A stretch of 24,614 nt of DNA from Bacillota bacterium (GTDB lineage: Bacteria; Bacillota; Clostridia; Acetivibrionales; DTU013). The notes under the pieces are model-generated. The model saw only the letters and a list, made by a program, of their open reading frames with translations. It was not told the origin of the DNA and made no database searches. This document shows, piece after piece, positions 1 through 8,422 of the stretch. The stretch lies in the NCBI GenBank assembly GCA_023435925.1, contig JAEZLF010000168.1, positions 1-24,614 of the forward strand, given 5' to 3'. Position 1 is the first letter of the stretch. Each line of letters begins with the position of its first letter. The translations under genes and the position numbers were made by a program.

Positions 1-16
1 TAATAAAATATGCCAT
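1..16 (-). CDS. 5' end of a gene running off the left edge (possibly ferredoxin)
   Basis: Only the first five codons (Met-Ala-Tyr-Phe-Ile) are in the window. The start is supported by a strong GAGGAGGTG ribosome binding site at 25-33, eight bases upstream of the ATG, and by a promoter-like sequence further upstream. Short clostridial 2[4Fe-4S] ferredoxins often begin Met-Ala-Tyr, so a ferredoxin is a reasonable guess, but five residues cannot establish a family. The gene follows ricT on the same strand and seems to have its own promoter. Confidence 0.5.
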
Positions 17-74
17 TATGGGTACACCTCCTCAAAACCATTTTGTATATTGTATTTCTAAACAAACCTTTTCT

Positions 75-103
75 ATTGTACCATCAATGCGTCAATATGA
101 AAA
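75..103 (-). promoter_or_regulatory. Candidate sigma-A promoter for the left-edge gene
   Basis: Read on the minus strand, a -35-like TTTTCA (98-103) is separated by 17 bases from a -10-like TACAAT (75-80). It lies between the end of ricT and the ribosome binding site of the left-edge gene. The -10 is good and the -35 is only moderate. A TTGACG also lies in the spacer but is too close to the -10 to serve as its -35. Confidence 0.45.
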
Positions 104-145
104 TACCTTTTTAAAATTTATGGTCAAACGGCTATTCCAGCCTGT

Positions 146-1015
146 TTAATCCTCAAGTGCTTTAAGCTCTTCCATCACGGCATCGGCATCGTCACGGCTG
201 GAAACATCCTTAATGACTTTGACTTCACCCATTTTGTAAGTCTGCAAATCTGTTTCATTTCCTTTATCCAGTCTGACCTTGACAACCTCCTTGATCAGAT
301 AGGTTTCAACAACTACACCCTGCCCGTCCGGTGTATCAACGACGGCCCCTGTTTTAGGTGCTTTTTTTATGATTTGTTCATATGCATCCTGTTCATATTT
401 CAGGCAGCACATTAATCTGCCGCAGGTCCCGGATATTTTTGTCGGATTCAGAGAAAGTCCCTGCTCCTTTGCCATTTTTATGGATACCGGCTGAAATTCT
501 CCCAGATAAGAGCTGCAGCAAAGCACACGCCCGCATATGCCGATGCCTCCCATCATTTTGGATTCATCCCGTACACCAATCTGCCTGAGTTCAATGCGAG
601 TTTTGAAAACAGCAGCCAGATCTTTTACAAGTTCGCGAAAATCTACTCTGCCGTCAGCTGTGAAATAAAATAAAATCTTATTATTATCAAAGGTATATTC
701 TACATCAATAAGCTTCATATCAAGATTATGATCTCTTATTTTCTGAACGCAGGTGGCAAACGCCTCCTGTTCTTTTCTGCTATTGTCGGAAGCCCGCTGT
801 ACGTCTTCATCGGCAGCCATCCGCATGACTTTTTTCAATGGTGCAACAATCTCCTCATCCGCAACTTCGCGAACAGGTATGACCGCCTCACCAAATTCTA
901 TACCACGTGCAGTTTCTACAATAACGTTATCACCTGTTTTTATATCGAACTGGTCAGGGTCAAAATAATATACCTTACCAGCCTTTTTAAATCGTACTCC
1001 AACCACCTTTACCAT
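146..1015 (-). CDS. ricT: PSP1-domain protein RicT/YaaT (stage 0 sporulation / RNase Y specificity factor)
   Basis: A 289-residue protein of the PSP1 family. The diagnostic feature is a pair of cysteine clusters of the form Cys-x4-Cys-Cys, at residues 161/166/167 and 198/203/204. In Bacillus subtilis, RicT (YaaT) forms a complex with RicA and RicF that binds iron-sulfur clusters and directs RNase Y to mRNA targets, affecting sporulation, competence and biofilm formation. The conserved cysteines argue that cluster binding is retained here. The start is the ATG after a GGGAGG site that lies within the last codons of holB. The genes are three bases apart, so they are almost certainly co-transcribed and perhaps translationally coupled. 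Position next to holB matches the B. subtilis order. Confidence 0.93.
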   Translation of the reverse strand: MVKVVGVRFKKAGKVYYFDPDQFDIKTGDNVIVETARGIEFGEAVIPVREVADEEIVAPLKKVMRMAADEDVQRASDNSRKEQEAFATCVQKIRDHNLDMKLIDVEYTFDNNKILFYFTADGRVDFRELVKDLAAVFKTRIELRQIGVRDESKMMGGIGICGRVLCCSSYLGEFQPVSIKMAKEQGLSLNPTKISGTCGRLMCCLKYEQDAYEQIIKKAPKTGAVVDTPDGQGVVVETYLIKEVVKVRLDKGNETDLQTYKMGEVKVIKDVSSRDDADAVMEELKALED

Positions 1016-1018
1016 CCA

Positions 1019-2005
1019 TTAATCCTCCCGAAGCCTGATCAGCATGTTATCGATCACAAGCTGATAATTTGCATTCTGTTTTAATGCCCTGCGTGCGGCT
1101 TCAATAGCCGCTATATCGTCTATAACCCTGCGGCTGCAGTATATTCGGGCATTATTAAATATAATATCCTTTTTATCTGAATTAATCAACATATTTTGGT
1201 TTCCAGTTTCCAGCACCACCAGAAGATCCCTGTAGTACAACAGCATGATATCTAATATCAATTCCGTGCTGTCCTTGTTTTCATCCATGAAGGACGTAAA
1301 ATCAAGAACATCATTCATCCTGCCCCTCGCAACCCCTGCCAGTTTCTCAAAAATACGATCTCGAAGCATGATAAATTCCCGGTTGCCAGCCAGTTCAAGT
1401 GCCATTCCTATATTGCCATCAGCGTAACCGGCAGCCAGCTCGGTCATTGCAGAGCTGCCGCCATATCTCTCTGCTGTTGCCTGACATACCTGTTCGTATG
1501 TGTATTTTCTGAAATTGATGCGCTGAGCTCGGGAACGGATCGTTTCCAGCAGCATTTCATAGTTTGCGGCCAGTAAAATAACAACAACATATGCCGGTGG
1601 CTCCTCAAAGGTTTTCAGCAGGCAGTTCTGTGCCTGATCCGTCATTTTTCCGGCATCCTCGATAACATATACTTTTCTTTTGGAATATATGGGTTTTATG
1701 TTGACATCCCCCTGCAGCTTCCGTATCAAATCAACACCGATACTGGCATCTTCTGTGTTAATCGCATGATAATCCGGGTTTGATCCGTTTTCATAAAGTC
1801 TGCACGCAGCACACTTCCCACATGCAGCTTCTCTCCCGGGATTTTCGCATAGCAAAAGACCGGCAAACATCCGGGCAATTGTTTTCTTCCCTATTCCTGC
1901 CGGTCCTGTGAATATATACGCATGTCCTACCCTTTCCTCTGACAGTGCTTTTTTTAGGCTGCCTATAACTTCCTTCTGTCCAATTATGCTGCGAAAATCC
2001 ATCAT
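1019..2005 (-). CDS. holB: DNA polymerase III delta' subunit (clamp loader)
   Basis: A 328-residue AAA+ protein. Visible motifs are the Walker A loop GPAGIGKK (residues 34-41), a zinc-binding cysteine set (Cys53, 62, 65, 68), a Walker B-like YVIEDAGKM segment and the LLKTFEEPP stretch typical of clamp-loader subunits. Delta' works with delta and tau/gamma to load the beta sliding clamp on primed DNA. The DNA starts with two consecutive ATG codons; a GGTAGGGGG site lies just upstream. It sits between yaaR (24-base gap) and ricT (3-base gap) on the same strand, as in B. subtilis. Nothing looks truncated or unusual. Confidence 0.95.
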   Translation of the reverse strand: MMDFRSIIGQKEVIGSLKKALSEERVGHAYIFTGPAGIGKKTIARMFAGLLLCENPGREAACGKCAACRLYENGSNPDYHAINTEDASIGVDLIRKLQGDVNIKPIYSKRKVYVIEDAGKMTDQAQNCLLKTFEEPPAYVVVILLAANYEMLLETIRSRAQRINFRKYTYEQVCQATAERYGGSSAMTELAAGYADGNIGMALELAGNREFIMLRDRIFEKLAGVARGRMNDVLDFTSFMDENKDSTELILDIMLLYYRDLLVVLETGNQNMLINSDKKDIIFNNARIYCSRRVIDDIAAIEAARRALKQNANYQLVIDNMLIRLRED

Positions 2006-2029
2006 AGCCCCCTACCAAGAACCCCATTT

Positions 2030-2482
2030 CTACATGAACAAATCCAATATCAACCCTCTGATATCGTCCAGCCGTTGAAGAAGACTGATATTATCCTTCT
2101 CTCCACTCATGACATCCTGTGTTAGCAAGTCCAGCTCAGTATTTATATTTTTAATGACAGCGTATACCTTATGCCGACCTCTTCTATCAAGCAGGCTTTT
2201 TTTAGAGAATTTCTTAGAATTGCCGACTGCAACGTCAAGGAACTCAGAAATCAACTTTCTGTATATTCTCAATTCCTTGACATCTATTCTCTTTACAAGG
2301 TTTTCACCCTGTTTGACAATATCCCTGACAAGCCTTTCCAAATGCTGCTCATAATTACTGTCTTCCGCTCTTGTCAGCGAATTGCGGAAATCCGCATTTC
2401 TGCCCGCCTTTAATTTAGCATCGTCTTTTGCATGCAATCCGGACAATCCTGCTGAATGACTCATCAACTCATTTACTTTCAA
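2030..2482 (-). CDS. yaaR: YaaR family protein (DUF327)
   Basis: A 150-residue, charged, probably helical protein with the pattern of the YaaR/DUF327 family: a disordered N-terminus, then Lys/Glu-rich helices and a C-terminal LDDIRGLILDLF segment. The start is a TTG codon (2480-2482), chosen because a GGGAGG site lies seven to eight bases upstream and no ATG is suitably placed. The molecular role of the family is not established to my knowledge. It is named here by sequence and by its conserved place between the c-di-AMP receptor and holB. Confidence 0.85.
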   Translation of the reverse strand: MKVNELMSHSAGLSGLHAKDDAKLKAGRNADFRNSLTRAEDSNYEQHLERLVRDIVKQGENLVKRIDVKELRIYRKLISEFLDVAVGNSKKFSKKSLLDRRGRHKVYAVIKNINTELDLLTQDVMSGEKDNISLLQRLDDIRGLILDLFM

Positions 2483-2517
2483 GCCAAACCTCCCGGCACG
2501 GCAGCTAACTTCAATGC

Positions 2518-2847
2518 CTAAGCCTTTTCGAAGCGTTCTACATCAAGCACAAACAAAGTAGCTCCGCCAACCACCACTTCCACAGGATATGGAATGAACA
2601 TACCTCCCATACCGTTTGGTGTCATACTGGAGTTAATGACTTGTTTTCTGCTCTTTGATTTCTTTTTGATAATGTCAATTACTGTGTCAAGGCTGGTTTC
2701 CTCAACACCTACCAGTAATGTCGTATTCCCGGCTTTCAAGAATCCGCCTGTAGAACAGAGCTTTGTGACGCTGAATCCGCCCTTATTCAGTTCTTCCATC
2801 ACCTTTGAGCCATCCTCGTCGTGAACAATCGCAAATACCAGTTTCAT
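2518..2847 (-). CDS. darA: Cyclic-di-AMP receptor DarA (PstA/YaaQ, PII-like)
   Basis: A 109-residue PII-like signalling protein. From the N-terminus: MKLVFAIVHDEDG, a mid-protein GGFLKAGNTTLLVG strand-loop, and a C-terminal IPYPVEVVVGGATLFVLDVERF segment, all characteristic of DarA/PstA, the trimeric cytosolic receptor for c-di-AMP. The frame is open further upstream, but the start at 2845-2847 is preferred because AAAGGAGG lies eight bases before it and the resulting length equals the usual one for the family. The family binds c-di-AMP; its downstream target is not settled. It lies between tmk (37-base gap) and yaaR (35-base gap) on the same strand. Confidence 0.93.
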   Translation of the reverse strand: MKLVFAIVHDEDGSKVMEELNKGGFSVTKLCSTGGFLKAGNTTLLVGVEETSLDTVIDIIKKKSKSRKQVINSSMTPNGMGGMFIPYPVEVVVGGATLFVLDVERFEKA

Positions 2848-2884
2848 CGCATGATCCTCCTTTATGAAAGATGATAAAATCCCG

Positions 2885-3523
2885 CTAAACCAACTTAGTA
2901 AAGCCAAGAGTCCGGTCAAGCTGCCTCCTGACATCCCGCCAGACTTCCTCCTCAGGTTTTGTGGCGTCGATGGTCTTTATTCTTTTCGGATCCATCCGAG
3001 CCAGGGTTTTGTACCCTTCATAAACCTTTTTGTGAAAATCCAGCATCTCGTTCTCAATCCTGTCACTCTCCGTCGCAGCAAACCTTCTTTTTAAGCCGAT
3101 TTCCGGATCCAGGTCAAAAAAGAAGGTGATGTCCGGCATCATTCCATTGATCGCTATATCTGTAATACTTTTTAGCAGCTCCGGCCTCACTCCTCTGCCA
3201 AAGCCCTGGTACGCATAAAAGGAATCAACATAACGGTCGCAGATCACTGTAACAGATTTCTCTATGGAAGGCTTTATCACCTGCTCCACCAGCTGTGCCC
3301 GGGATGCGGAATAAAGCAGCAGCTCTGAAGTATCGGACATCTCAGTATATTCCGGATTCAATATAATCGATCTTATACTTTCACTGATGCGTGTACCACC
3401 CGGTTCCCTGGTCAACAGCACATGACAGCCTATAGAATCCAGATATCGCTGCATATTTGTAATCTGTGTTGTTTTTCCACTTCCATCCGTACCCTCAACA
3501 GTAATAAAAAGTCCTCGTTTCAT
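2885..3523 (-). CDS. tmk: Thymidylate kinase
   Basis: A 212-residue kinase that phosphorylates dTMP to dTDP for DNA precursor supply. Visible motifs are the P-loop GTDGSGKT (residues 11-18), the substrate-binding REPGGT (39-44), DRY (96-98) with the following FYAYQGFGRG, and an arginine-bearing LID region around 146-157 (KRRF, ESDRIE). I place the start at the ATG at 3521-3523, six bases after CAGGTGG. A GTG nine bases further upstream overlaps that site and is less likely. The gene heads the tmk-darA-yaaR-holB-ricT run. Confidence 0.95.
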   Translation of the reverse strand: MKRGLFITVEGTDGSGKTTQITNMQRYLDSIGCHVLLTREPGGTRISESIRSIILNPEYTEMSDTSELLLYSASRAQLVEQVIKPSIEKSVTVICDRYVDSFYAYQGFGRGVRPELLKSITDIAINGMMPDITFFFDLDPEIGLKRRFAATESDRIENEMLDFHKKVYEGYKTLARMDPKRIKTIDATKPEEEVWRDVRRQLDRTLGFTKLV

Positions 3524-3609
3524 ATATACCACCTGTCCGGTATCTTAATGCACTTTCATATAGTATACCTTATTGCTCGGCAACTTTCCATTATTTCTCC
3601 CCGAAATCC

Positions 3610-5037
3610 CTATTTAACAACAGTCACTGTTTCATCTTCCCTTATCCCATGGACACTGCCTCCAAGCCGGATGATATCTCTCAAGAACTCTACCATTTCA
3701 TGGGTGAACCTCTCACCGGGGCATACCAACGCCATTCCGGGAGGATAGGGAGAAATCAACTCTCTACTTACTCTGCCTGGCGCATCTGCCAACGGTATCT
3801 TTTCCGGCTGTGCGCTCAGTATTTCAGATGGCATCACCGCCTGCGACGGCAGCTTCAGCCCTGTAAATACCGGCAATTGTGCTGCATCAACCCGTACGTG
3901 GGATTGGCCCAGATCGGACAGGCCTGTAAACAGGCGTCTTATGCTCGCAAAATCGTCCGCAACAGTACAGATGCATACGATATTGCTCAAATCCGACATT
4001 TCAACCTGTATATGATGTTTTTCACGAAGCAGTTTTTCCGCATCGTATCCTGTGATTCCAAGCTTTCGCGTATTCACTGTCACCCGTGTTGTATCATGCT
4101 CAAACCCCGGAACATCGCCCTTGCCCAGTAGTTTGATCCCTCCTGGAGCCATTTCCAGACTGCAGGCCTCAATATGGTCCAGCAGTCTGTCCAGCAGCTT
4201 CTCTCCACATCTTTTCATGATTTCTCTTGCGATATCCAGGTAGGTCATAATGACATAGGACGGGCTTGTCGTTTGAAAAATATCAAGAAAATATTCGAGC
4301 CGCTGTAGATCTACCCGTTCCGAGCCTACATGAAGATAAGCCCCCTGGGTAAATGCAGGCAGTGTCTTGTGGGCACTTTGGATACAGATATCAGCACCTG
4401 CTTCCAGTGCGCTTTGCGGGAGTCTGGAATTAAAAATCAGATGAGCGCCATGAGCTTCATCCACGATCAGCAGCTTACCACGTTCATGAACCATTTGTGC
4501 AATTTCACGGACATTACTGCAAACGCCAAAATAATTTGGCCTGGTAATTAGAACACCAACGGCGTCCGGAGCGTCATCCAGTGCCTTCTCTACAGTGGAA
4601 GCCGATATCCCGGTGTTCATTGCGAACTCAGCTGAATATTCCGGCAAAATGTAAAACGGGCTCACTCCGGCTATGAGCATACCATTAATAACAGCCCTAT
4701 GGCAGTCTCTTGCCACAATCAACCGTTGACCGGGTCTGCACAGTGCTGCTATGGCTGTATGCAGCCCTACGGTGCTGCCGTTGACAAGAAAAAAGCTCCT
4801 TACCGCACCGAAAGCTTCGGCTGCAAGTTCCTGCGCTTCCTTTATCGCACCGGTAGGATGATGCAGGTTATCTGTGCCTGGTATTTCGGTCAAGTCGAGC
4901 TTCTCAATTTCTTCAAGAAATTCATTAGGTATTCCTGCGCCCAGCTTATGTCCGGGCATGTGAAACGGAACCGGTTCTGCAGCAGTATAAGCCCTTATTG
5001 CATTATAAACAGGTATATTCCAGTTTCCGATAGCCAT
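3610..5037 (-). CDS. Orn/Lys/Arg decarboxylase family protein (YaaO-like, PLP-dependent)
   Basis: A 475-residue fold-type I PLP enzyme. The cofactor lysine is Lys224 in SAHKTLPAFTQGA; DEAHGAH (193-199) contributes the aspartate and histidine that hold the pyridine ring; NGST (87-90) binds phosphate; the N-terminal FHMPGHK motif is typical of this family. A smaller C-terminal domain follows (LISPYPPGM). Family members decarboxylate ornithine, lysine or arginine for polyamine synthesis or acid resistance; the substrate here cannot be read from sequence. The length matches the short Gram-positive form rather than the ~700-residue inducible enterobacterial form. The GAGGAG site is very close to the ATG, but no better start exists. 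Its place beside tmk mirrors B. subtilis yaaO. Confidence 0.9.
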   Translation of the reverse strand: MAIGNWNIPVYNAIRAYTAAEPVPFHMPGHKLGAGIPNEFLEEIEKLDLTEIPGTDNLHHPTGAIKEAQELAAEAFGAVRSFFLVNGSTVGLHTAIAALCRPGQRLIVARDCHRAVINGMLIAGVSPFYILPEYSAEFAMNTGISASTVEKALDDAPDAVGVLITRPNYFGVCSNVREIAQMVHERGKLLIVDEAHGAHLIFNSRLPQSALEAGADICIQSAHKTLPAFTQGAYLHVGSERVDLQRLEYFLDIFQTTSPSYVIMTYLDIAREIMKRCGEKLLDRLLDHIEACSLEMAPGGIKLLGKGDVPGFEHDTTRVTVNTRKLGITGYDAEKLLREKHHIQVEMSDLSNIVCICTVADDFASIRRLFTGLSDLGQSHVRVDAAQLPVFTGLKLPSQAVMPSEILSAQPEKIPLADAPGRVSRELISPYPPGMALVCPGERFTHEMVEFLRDIIRLGGSVHGIREDETVTVVK

Positions 5038-5060
5038 TCTCCTCTTTCGGAACAGGCAGA

Positions 5061-5849
5061 TTAAACAATTGCCTCCGCCTCGTTTCTGTTTTTATCATAA
5101 ATGATTCTTAAGCCTTCAAGGGTGAGGCGGCCATTTACCTCGTCAATGGTCTCGGCCTCTGAAGCAATAAACTTGGCAAGTCCGCCGGTGGCAATGACCT
5201 TCACCTTCTCTTCCTTCATCTCCTGCTTAATCCTGTTGACCAGGTAATTCACCTGACCGACATAGCCATGGAAAATGCCCGATTGCATACCAACAAATGT
5301 GTTTCGTCCAATGACCACGTCATGCTTTGTCAGGTCGATTTTAGGCAGCTTTGCAGTTCGTTGATACAGCGCTTCAGCTGAAATTTTAATTCCGGGACAT
5401 ATTGCTCCGCCAAGGAACTCGCCCTTTGAAGATACTGCATTGAATGTGGTAGCAGTACCAAAGTCAATAATGATAACAGGGCCTCCGTAGATCTCATATG
5501 CCGCCACTGCGCTTGCAATTCTGTCTGCTCCAAGCTCCCGCGGATTCTCGTATTTTATGTTGATACCTGTTTTAATACCAGGTCCTATAATGATGGGCTC
5601 TTTTTTGATATATTTGTGTATGGCATGCTCAAACGAAAACATAATGGGAGGTACAACAGATGCTATGATTACTGCCTCGATCTCTGAAATGTCAATCCTC
5701 TCATAATTAAAAAAGTTCATGAAATACATACCGAATTCATCCGATGTCCATTCTCTGTTTGTTGCAAGCTTCCAATGGGCGATCAGCTTTTTATCTTTAT
5801 ATACACCAATTCTAATATTGGTATTTCCCACATTCACTGCAAGCAGCAC
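5061..5849 (-). CDS. coaX: Type III pantothenate kinase
   Basis: A 262-residue CoaX enzyme of the ASKHA fold, catalysing the first step of coenzyme A synthesis (pantothenate to phosphopantothenate). Motifs are VGNTN (7-11, phosphate loop), GADR (107-110), DFGTATT (129-135) and GGAICPG (147-153). I choose the GTG at 5847-5849 as start: GGAGG at 5859-5863 is nine bases upstream and the protein then begins MLLAVNVGNTN, as is usual for the family. A TTG three codons earlier abuts the ribosome binding site directly and would be unusable. It follows the disordered 5,871-6,395 protein, whose stop lies just upstream of the coaX ribosome binding site, so the two are probably co-transcribed. Confidence 0.95.
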   Translation of the reverse strand: MLLAVNVGNTNIRIGVYKDKKLIAHWKLATNREWTSDEFGMYFMNFFNYERIDISEIEAVIIASVVPPIMFSFEHAIHKYIKKEPIIIGPGIKTGINIKYENPRELGADRIASAVAAYEIYGGPVIIIDFGTATTFNAVSSKGEFLGGAICPGIKISAEALYQRTAKLPKIDLTKHDVVIGRNTFVGMQSGIFHGYVGQVNYLVNRIKQEMKEEKVKVIATGGLAKFIASEAETIDEVNGRLTLEGLRIIYDKNRNEAEAIV

Positions 5850-5870
5850 TCTTTCCAACCTCCAAGCCGG

Positions 5871-6395
5871 CTATAATTTCAGGCTTCTGATCTCCTTGAT
5901 TTCCAGGTCGATCTCCTTTTCAAGCCTTATGATGTCTTCCTTAATATCTTCAATCGTCTCATCAGCCCGATTCCTCTGAATATTTCCATACTTGCTGCCA
6001 CTTGGCGAGGATGGACCAGGATATTGTCTCCTGTGAGCATCTCTATCATTGTTTCTGTTTCTGTCGCGATAATAGCCTCTGTTCTGTCCATTTTCTCTCG
6101 GATGTCCATCATTGCGTTCAGACTGGGGCTTGTTTCCCTGAACAACACTCTTTTGTTGGGATTGGTTCTGAGACTGATTAGCACCCTGATTGGCACTTTG
6201 CCCGCCGCCTGCACGGTTGTTGCCCTGCTGATGGGACTGGCCTTGTCCCCGCTGGCTTTGGTTATATCCCTGATTGTTCGTCCGGGTTCGTGTTTGTTGT
6301 TCAGGCTTCAGGTGTTCTGCTCTCGGCTGCCCGCCATGTGGCTTTTCAGCATTCTGCCTGCTTTCTGCCTGATTATCGTCTTGCTTTCTGACCAT
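5871..6395 (-). CDS. Asn/Gln/Arg-rich low-complexity protein with C-terminal helix
   Basis: I do not recognise a family. The 174-residue protein is dominated by Gln, Asn, Arg, Gly and Ser from the N-terminus to about residue 145 (QSQNQSQQK, RDRNRNNDRD), so it should be intrinsically disordered and basic. It ends in an acidic/basic heptad-like helix (EDIKEDIIRLEKEIDLEIKEIRSLKL in outline) that could form a coiled coil. No signal peptide or membrane segment is visible. The ATG at 6393-6395 follows a TGGAGG site, and a good promoter lies at 6478-6506. Its stop is about eight bases before the coaX ribosome binding site, pointing to one transcript. RNA binding or condensate formation is conceivable from composition alone, but that is speculation. 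Confidence 0.75.
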   Translation of the reverse strand: MVRKQDDNQAESRQNAEKPHGGQPRAEHLKPEQQTRTRTNNQGYNQSQRGQGQSHQQGNNRAGGGQSANQGANQSQNQSQQKSVVQGNKPQSERNDGHPRENGQNRGYYRDRNRNNDRDAHRRQYPGPSSPSGSKYGNIQRNRADETIEDIKEDIIRLEKEIDLEIKEIRSLKL

Positions 6396-6477
6396 TCTTA
6401 TACCTCCAGTATTCTAACGCTATACCAAACCATGTATACGACATTTATTCCAATTGTCTGCAACAAGGATATTTCCT

Positions 6478-6506
6478 ATTTTATTTTAAATAAATCAACA
6501 AGTCAA
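6478..6506 (-). promoter_or_regulatory. Sigma-A promoter upstream of the disordered protein and coaX
   Basis: On the minus strand, TTGACT (6501-6506) is followed after 17 bases by TAAAAT (6478-6483), a near-consensus vegetative promoter. The -35 lies within the last codons of the amidohydrolase gene. It probably drives the 174-residue protein and coaX, and perhaps the decarboxylase and tmk cluster as well, since no clear terminator was seen between them. Confidence 0.65.
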
Positions 6507-7298
6507 CCCTAGCAATTTTGCCGCATTTCCGCCCAGGACCGCTTCTGTTTCGGCATCACTCAAGCCCATGCTCCGAATTCGTTCCACCTCTTCCAGCTGA
6601 TCTCCCCAAGGCGAATCCGTTGCAAAAAGAAGCCTATCATATCCGTGCTTTGAAGCAATCCGCAAAAAACACTCCCTACTCATTTCATGAAGACTAAAGG
6701 ATGTGTCAAAGTACAGCGGTTCACCCGCCAGGTAATTTTCTACATCCTCCCAGTACTTAAAGCCTCCCATATGCGCCGCAACAATTTTTGCTTCAGGAAA
6801 TGCTCTTGCTATAATCTTCATTCTGTCCGGCAGGCAGTGGTACGGTCCTTTGAAGCCATAATCCATACCTGCATGAAATACCATAATTAAACCCAATTCC
6901 GCAGCCTTCTCATAAATCGGAAACATTTTGGGATCATCAACATAAAAAGACTGGTACTCAGGGTGGAATTTAATTCCTTTAACTCCCGAATCGCGTAGTC
7001 TGCACAGTTCATCCTTCCATTCATCATACTCCGGATGAATGCTTCCAAACGCAATAACTTTTTCATCCTGCACTGATAATGCCCACTGTGTTATTTTGCG
7101 GGTCTGCTGAGGTTTTGTCGCAATATTGAGAATTACAGACCGGCTAATCCCCGCCTTTTTCATAGAGGCTTTGATGCCTGCCACAGTACCGTCGGAACGC
7201 GGCGGCAAGCTTGATGCTTCAGAAAGTGAAGTGACTGCTCTTGCGGCAAGCTCATCTGTAAAGCAGTGAACATGAAAATCAATAATCGTACTAGACAT
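6495..7298 (-). CDS. Amidohydrolase 2 family metal-dependent hydrolase
   Basis: A 267-residue TIM-barrel hydrolase. The metal-binding pattern of the family is visible: HxH at residues 9 and 11, FHAG with His142, AHMGG with His176, and the late aspartate Asp228 in FATDSPWGD. GIKFHPEYQ (about 108-116) lies on the expected mid-barrel strand. The family covers decarboxylases and hydrolases of aromatic or cyclic substrates; I cannot assign a substrate. The start at 7296-7298 is an ATG; a GTG four codons upstream overlaps the AAGGGGTG ribosome binding site. The start overlaps the end of birA by eight bases, implying translational coupling. Confidence 0.85.
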   Translation of the reverse strand: MSSTIIDFHVHCFTDELAARAVTSLSEASSLPPRSDGTVAGIKASMKKAGISRSVILNIATKPQQTRKITQWALSVQDEKVIAFGSIHPEYDEWKDELCRLRDSGVKGIKFHPEYQSFYVDDPKMFPIYEKAAELGLIMVFHAGMDYGFKGPYHCLPDRMKIIARAFPEAKIVAAHMGGFKYWEDVENYLAGEPLYFDTSFSLHEMSRECFLRIASKHGYDRLLFATDSPWGDQLEEVERIRSMGLSDAETEAVLGGNAAKLLGLTC

Positions 7299-8313
7299 AG
7301 CCGTAGACACCCCTTACCGACACTTCACCTGATAAAAGCTCACGCCGTACTCCGTCAGTACAGTTCACCACAAGCTTTCCGTCAGCGGTTAAATCAACGG
7401 CAGTTCCTGTATATTCTACATTCTTCAGTCTGAAACCAACCTCTCTGCCAAGGGTAATCGATTTACTCCTCCACATTTCCAATACCTGTGAGCCACGATC
7501 CTGTAGAATAAGCTGAACAGCAGCGTCCAGTTCCCTCAGAAGAGCACGGATAACATCCAATCTGGAAGATTCTCTTGTCCCTTCCAAATCCCCACCATCA
7601 GCTTCAACCTGTTCGGAGGCCGATTGAAGTGATGTTGCCCTGTCTCTTAATTCCCCGGGGAAGTCACTCTCATCTTGTGAATAGTTGATACCAATCCCGA
7701 TGATAATATAATTGACCCGGTCCATTTCTGAACTCATTTCAAGCAGGATCCCGCAGACCTTTCTGCCTTCAATGACAAGGTCATTCGGCCATTTGATCCC
7801 CGGAGCAATGCCAGTCGTTTTCGCAATCGCACCGGCAGCAGCAACCGCGGCGGCAAGTGTAAAAACCGGAGTCTCTGCAGGCGGTAGCGGCGGCCGTAAC
7901 ACCACAGACATATAAATTCCTTTATCTGCGGGTGATTCCCAGCTTCTGCCCAATCTGCCCTTACCTGCTGTCTGCTGCCCTGAGATCACAGTCATCCCGT
8001 CCATACAGCCTTGTGCGGCAAGCTCCCGTGCATGATTGTTGGTAGAATCCAGACAATCAAAATACACCGCCTCACGCCCCACGATGGAGGTGTTCAGTTC
8101 ATGTGTTATTTCATAAGCATTGAGTTTTTCCTTAGAAGGCAGCAATCGGTAACCTTTTCTGGATGCCGCCTCGATGGAATAGCCTTCCTGCCTGAGTTCT
8201 TCTATGTATTTCCAGACCGCTGTTCTGGACACCTTGAATTTCCTGCCGATTGCCCCCCCCGAAACATAATCGGGTGACGCATCCTTCAGCAGCTGTATGA
8301 TCTCATATTTCAT
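7291..8313 (-). CDS. birA: Bifunctional biotin ligase / biotin operon repressor BirA
   Basis: A 340-residue group II biotin protein ligase. An N-terminal winged helix-turn-helix (about residues 1-60, with GRKFKVSRTAVWKYIEEL) precedes the catalytic domain with the adenylate loop GQQTAGKGRLGRSW (112-125) and KWPND (174-178). It attaches biotin to carboxylase carrier proteins and, by family precedent, represses biotin synthesis or uptake genes. A Glu/Ser-rich insert near residues 225-255 (ASEQVEADGGDLEG) looks like a loop expansion. The frame is open for 53 codons upstream, but the ATG at 8311-8313 is preferred: GGAGG lies eight bases before it and the HTH then begins at the usual distance. Overlaps the amidohydrolase by eight bases. 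Confidence 0.93.
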   Translation of the reverse strand: MKYEIIQLLKDASPDYVSGGAIGRKFKVSRTAVWKYIEELRQEGYSIEAASRKGYRLLPSKEKLNAYEITHELNTSIVGREAVYFDCLDSTNNHARELAAQGCMDGMTVISGQQTAGKGRLGRSWESPADKGIYMSVVLRPPLPPAETPVFTLAAAVAAAGAIAKTTGIAPGIKWPNDLVIEGRKVCGILLEMSSEMDRVNYIIIGIGINYSQDESDFPGELRDRATSLQSASEQVEADGGDLEGTRESSRLDVIRALLRELDAAVQLILQDRGSQVLEMWRSKSITLGREVGFRLKNVEYTGTAVDLTADGKLVVNCTDGVRRELLSGEVSVRGVYGYV

Positions 8314-8422
8314 TTGTGTTTCCTCCATACTATTTCCAATAGGGGCAAGCCCCCATACCCCCTCGCTGCGGGCAAAATGCATTGGCCCTACGCTACACTT
8401 CGTGCACTCCGTCCTTTTCCCC

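Noticed and set aside
6024..6512. 162-codon hydrophobic plus-strand frame that resembles a membrane protein
   Set aside because: It is antisense to the Asn/Gln/Arg-rich gene; the complement of such codons naturally gives Leu/Val/Ile/Ser-rich sequence, and no ribosome binding site is seen.
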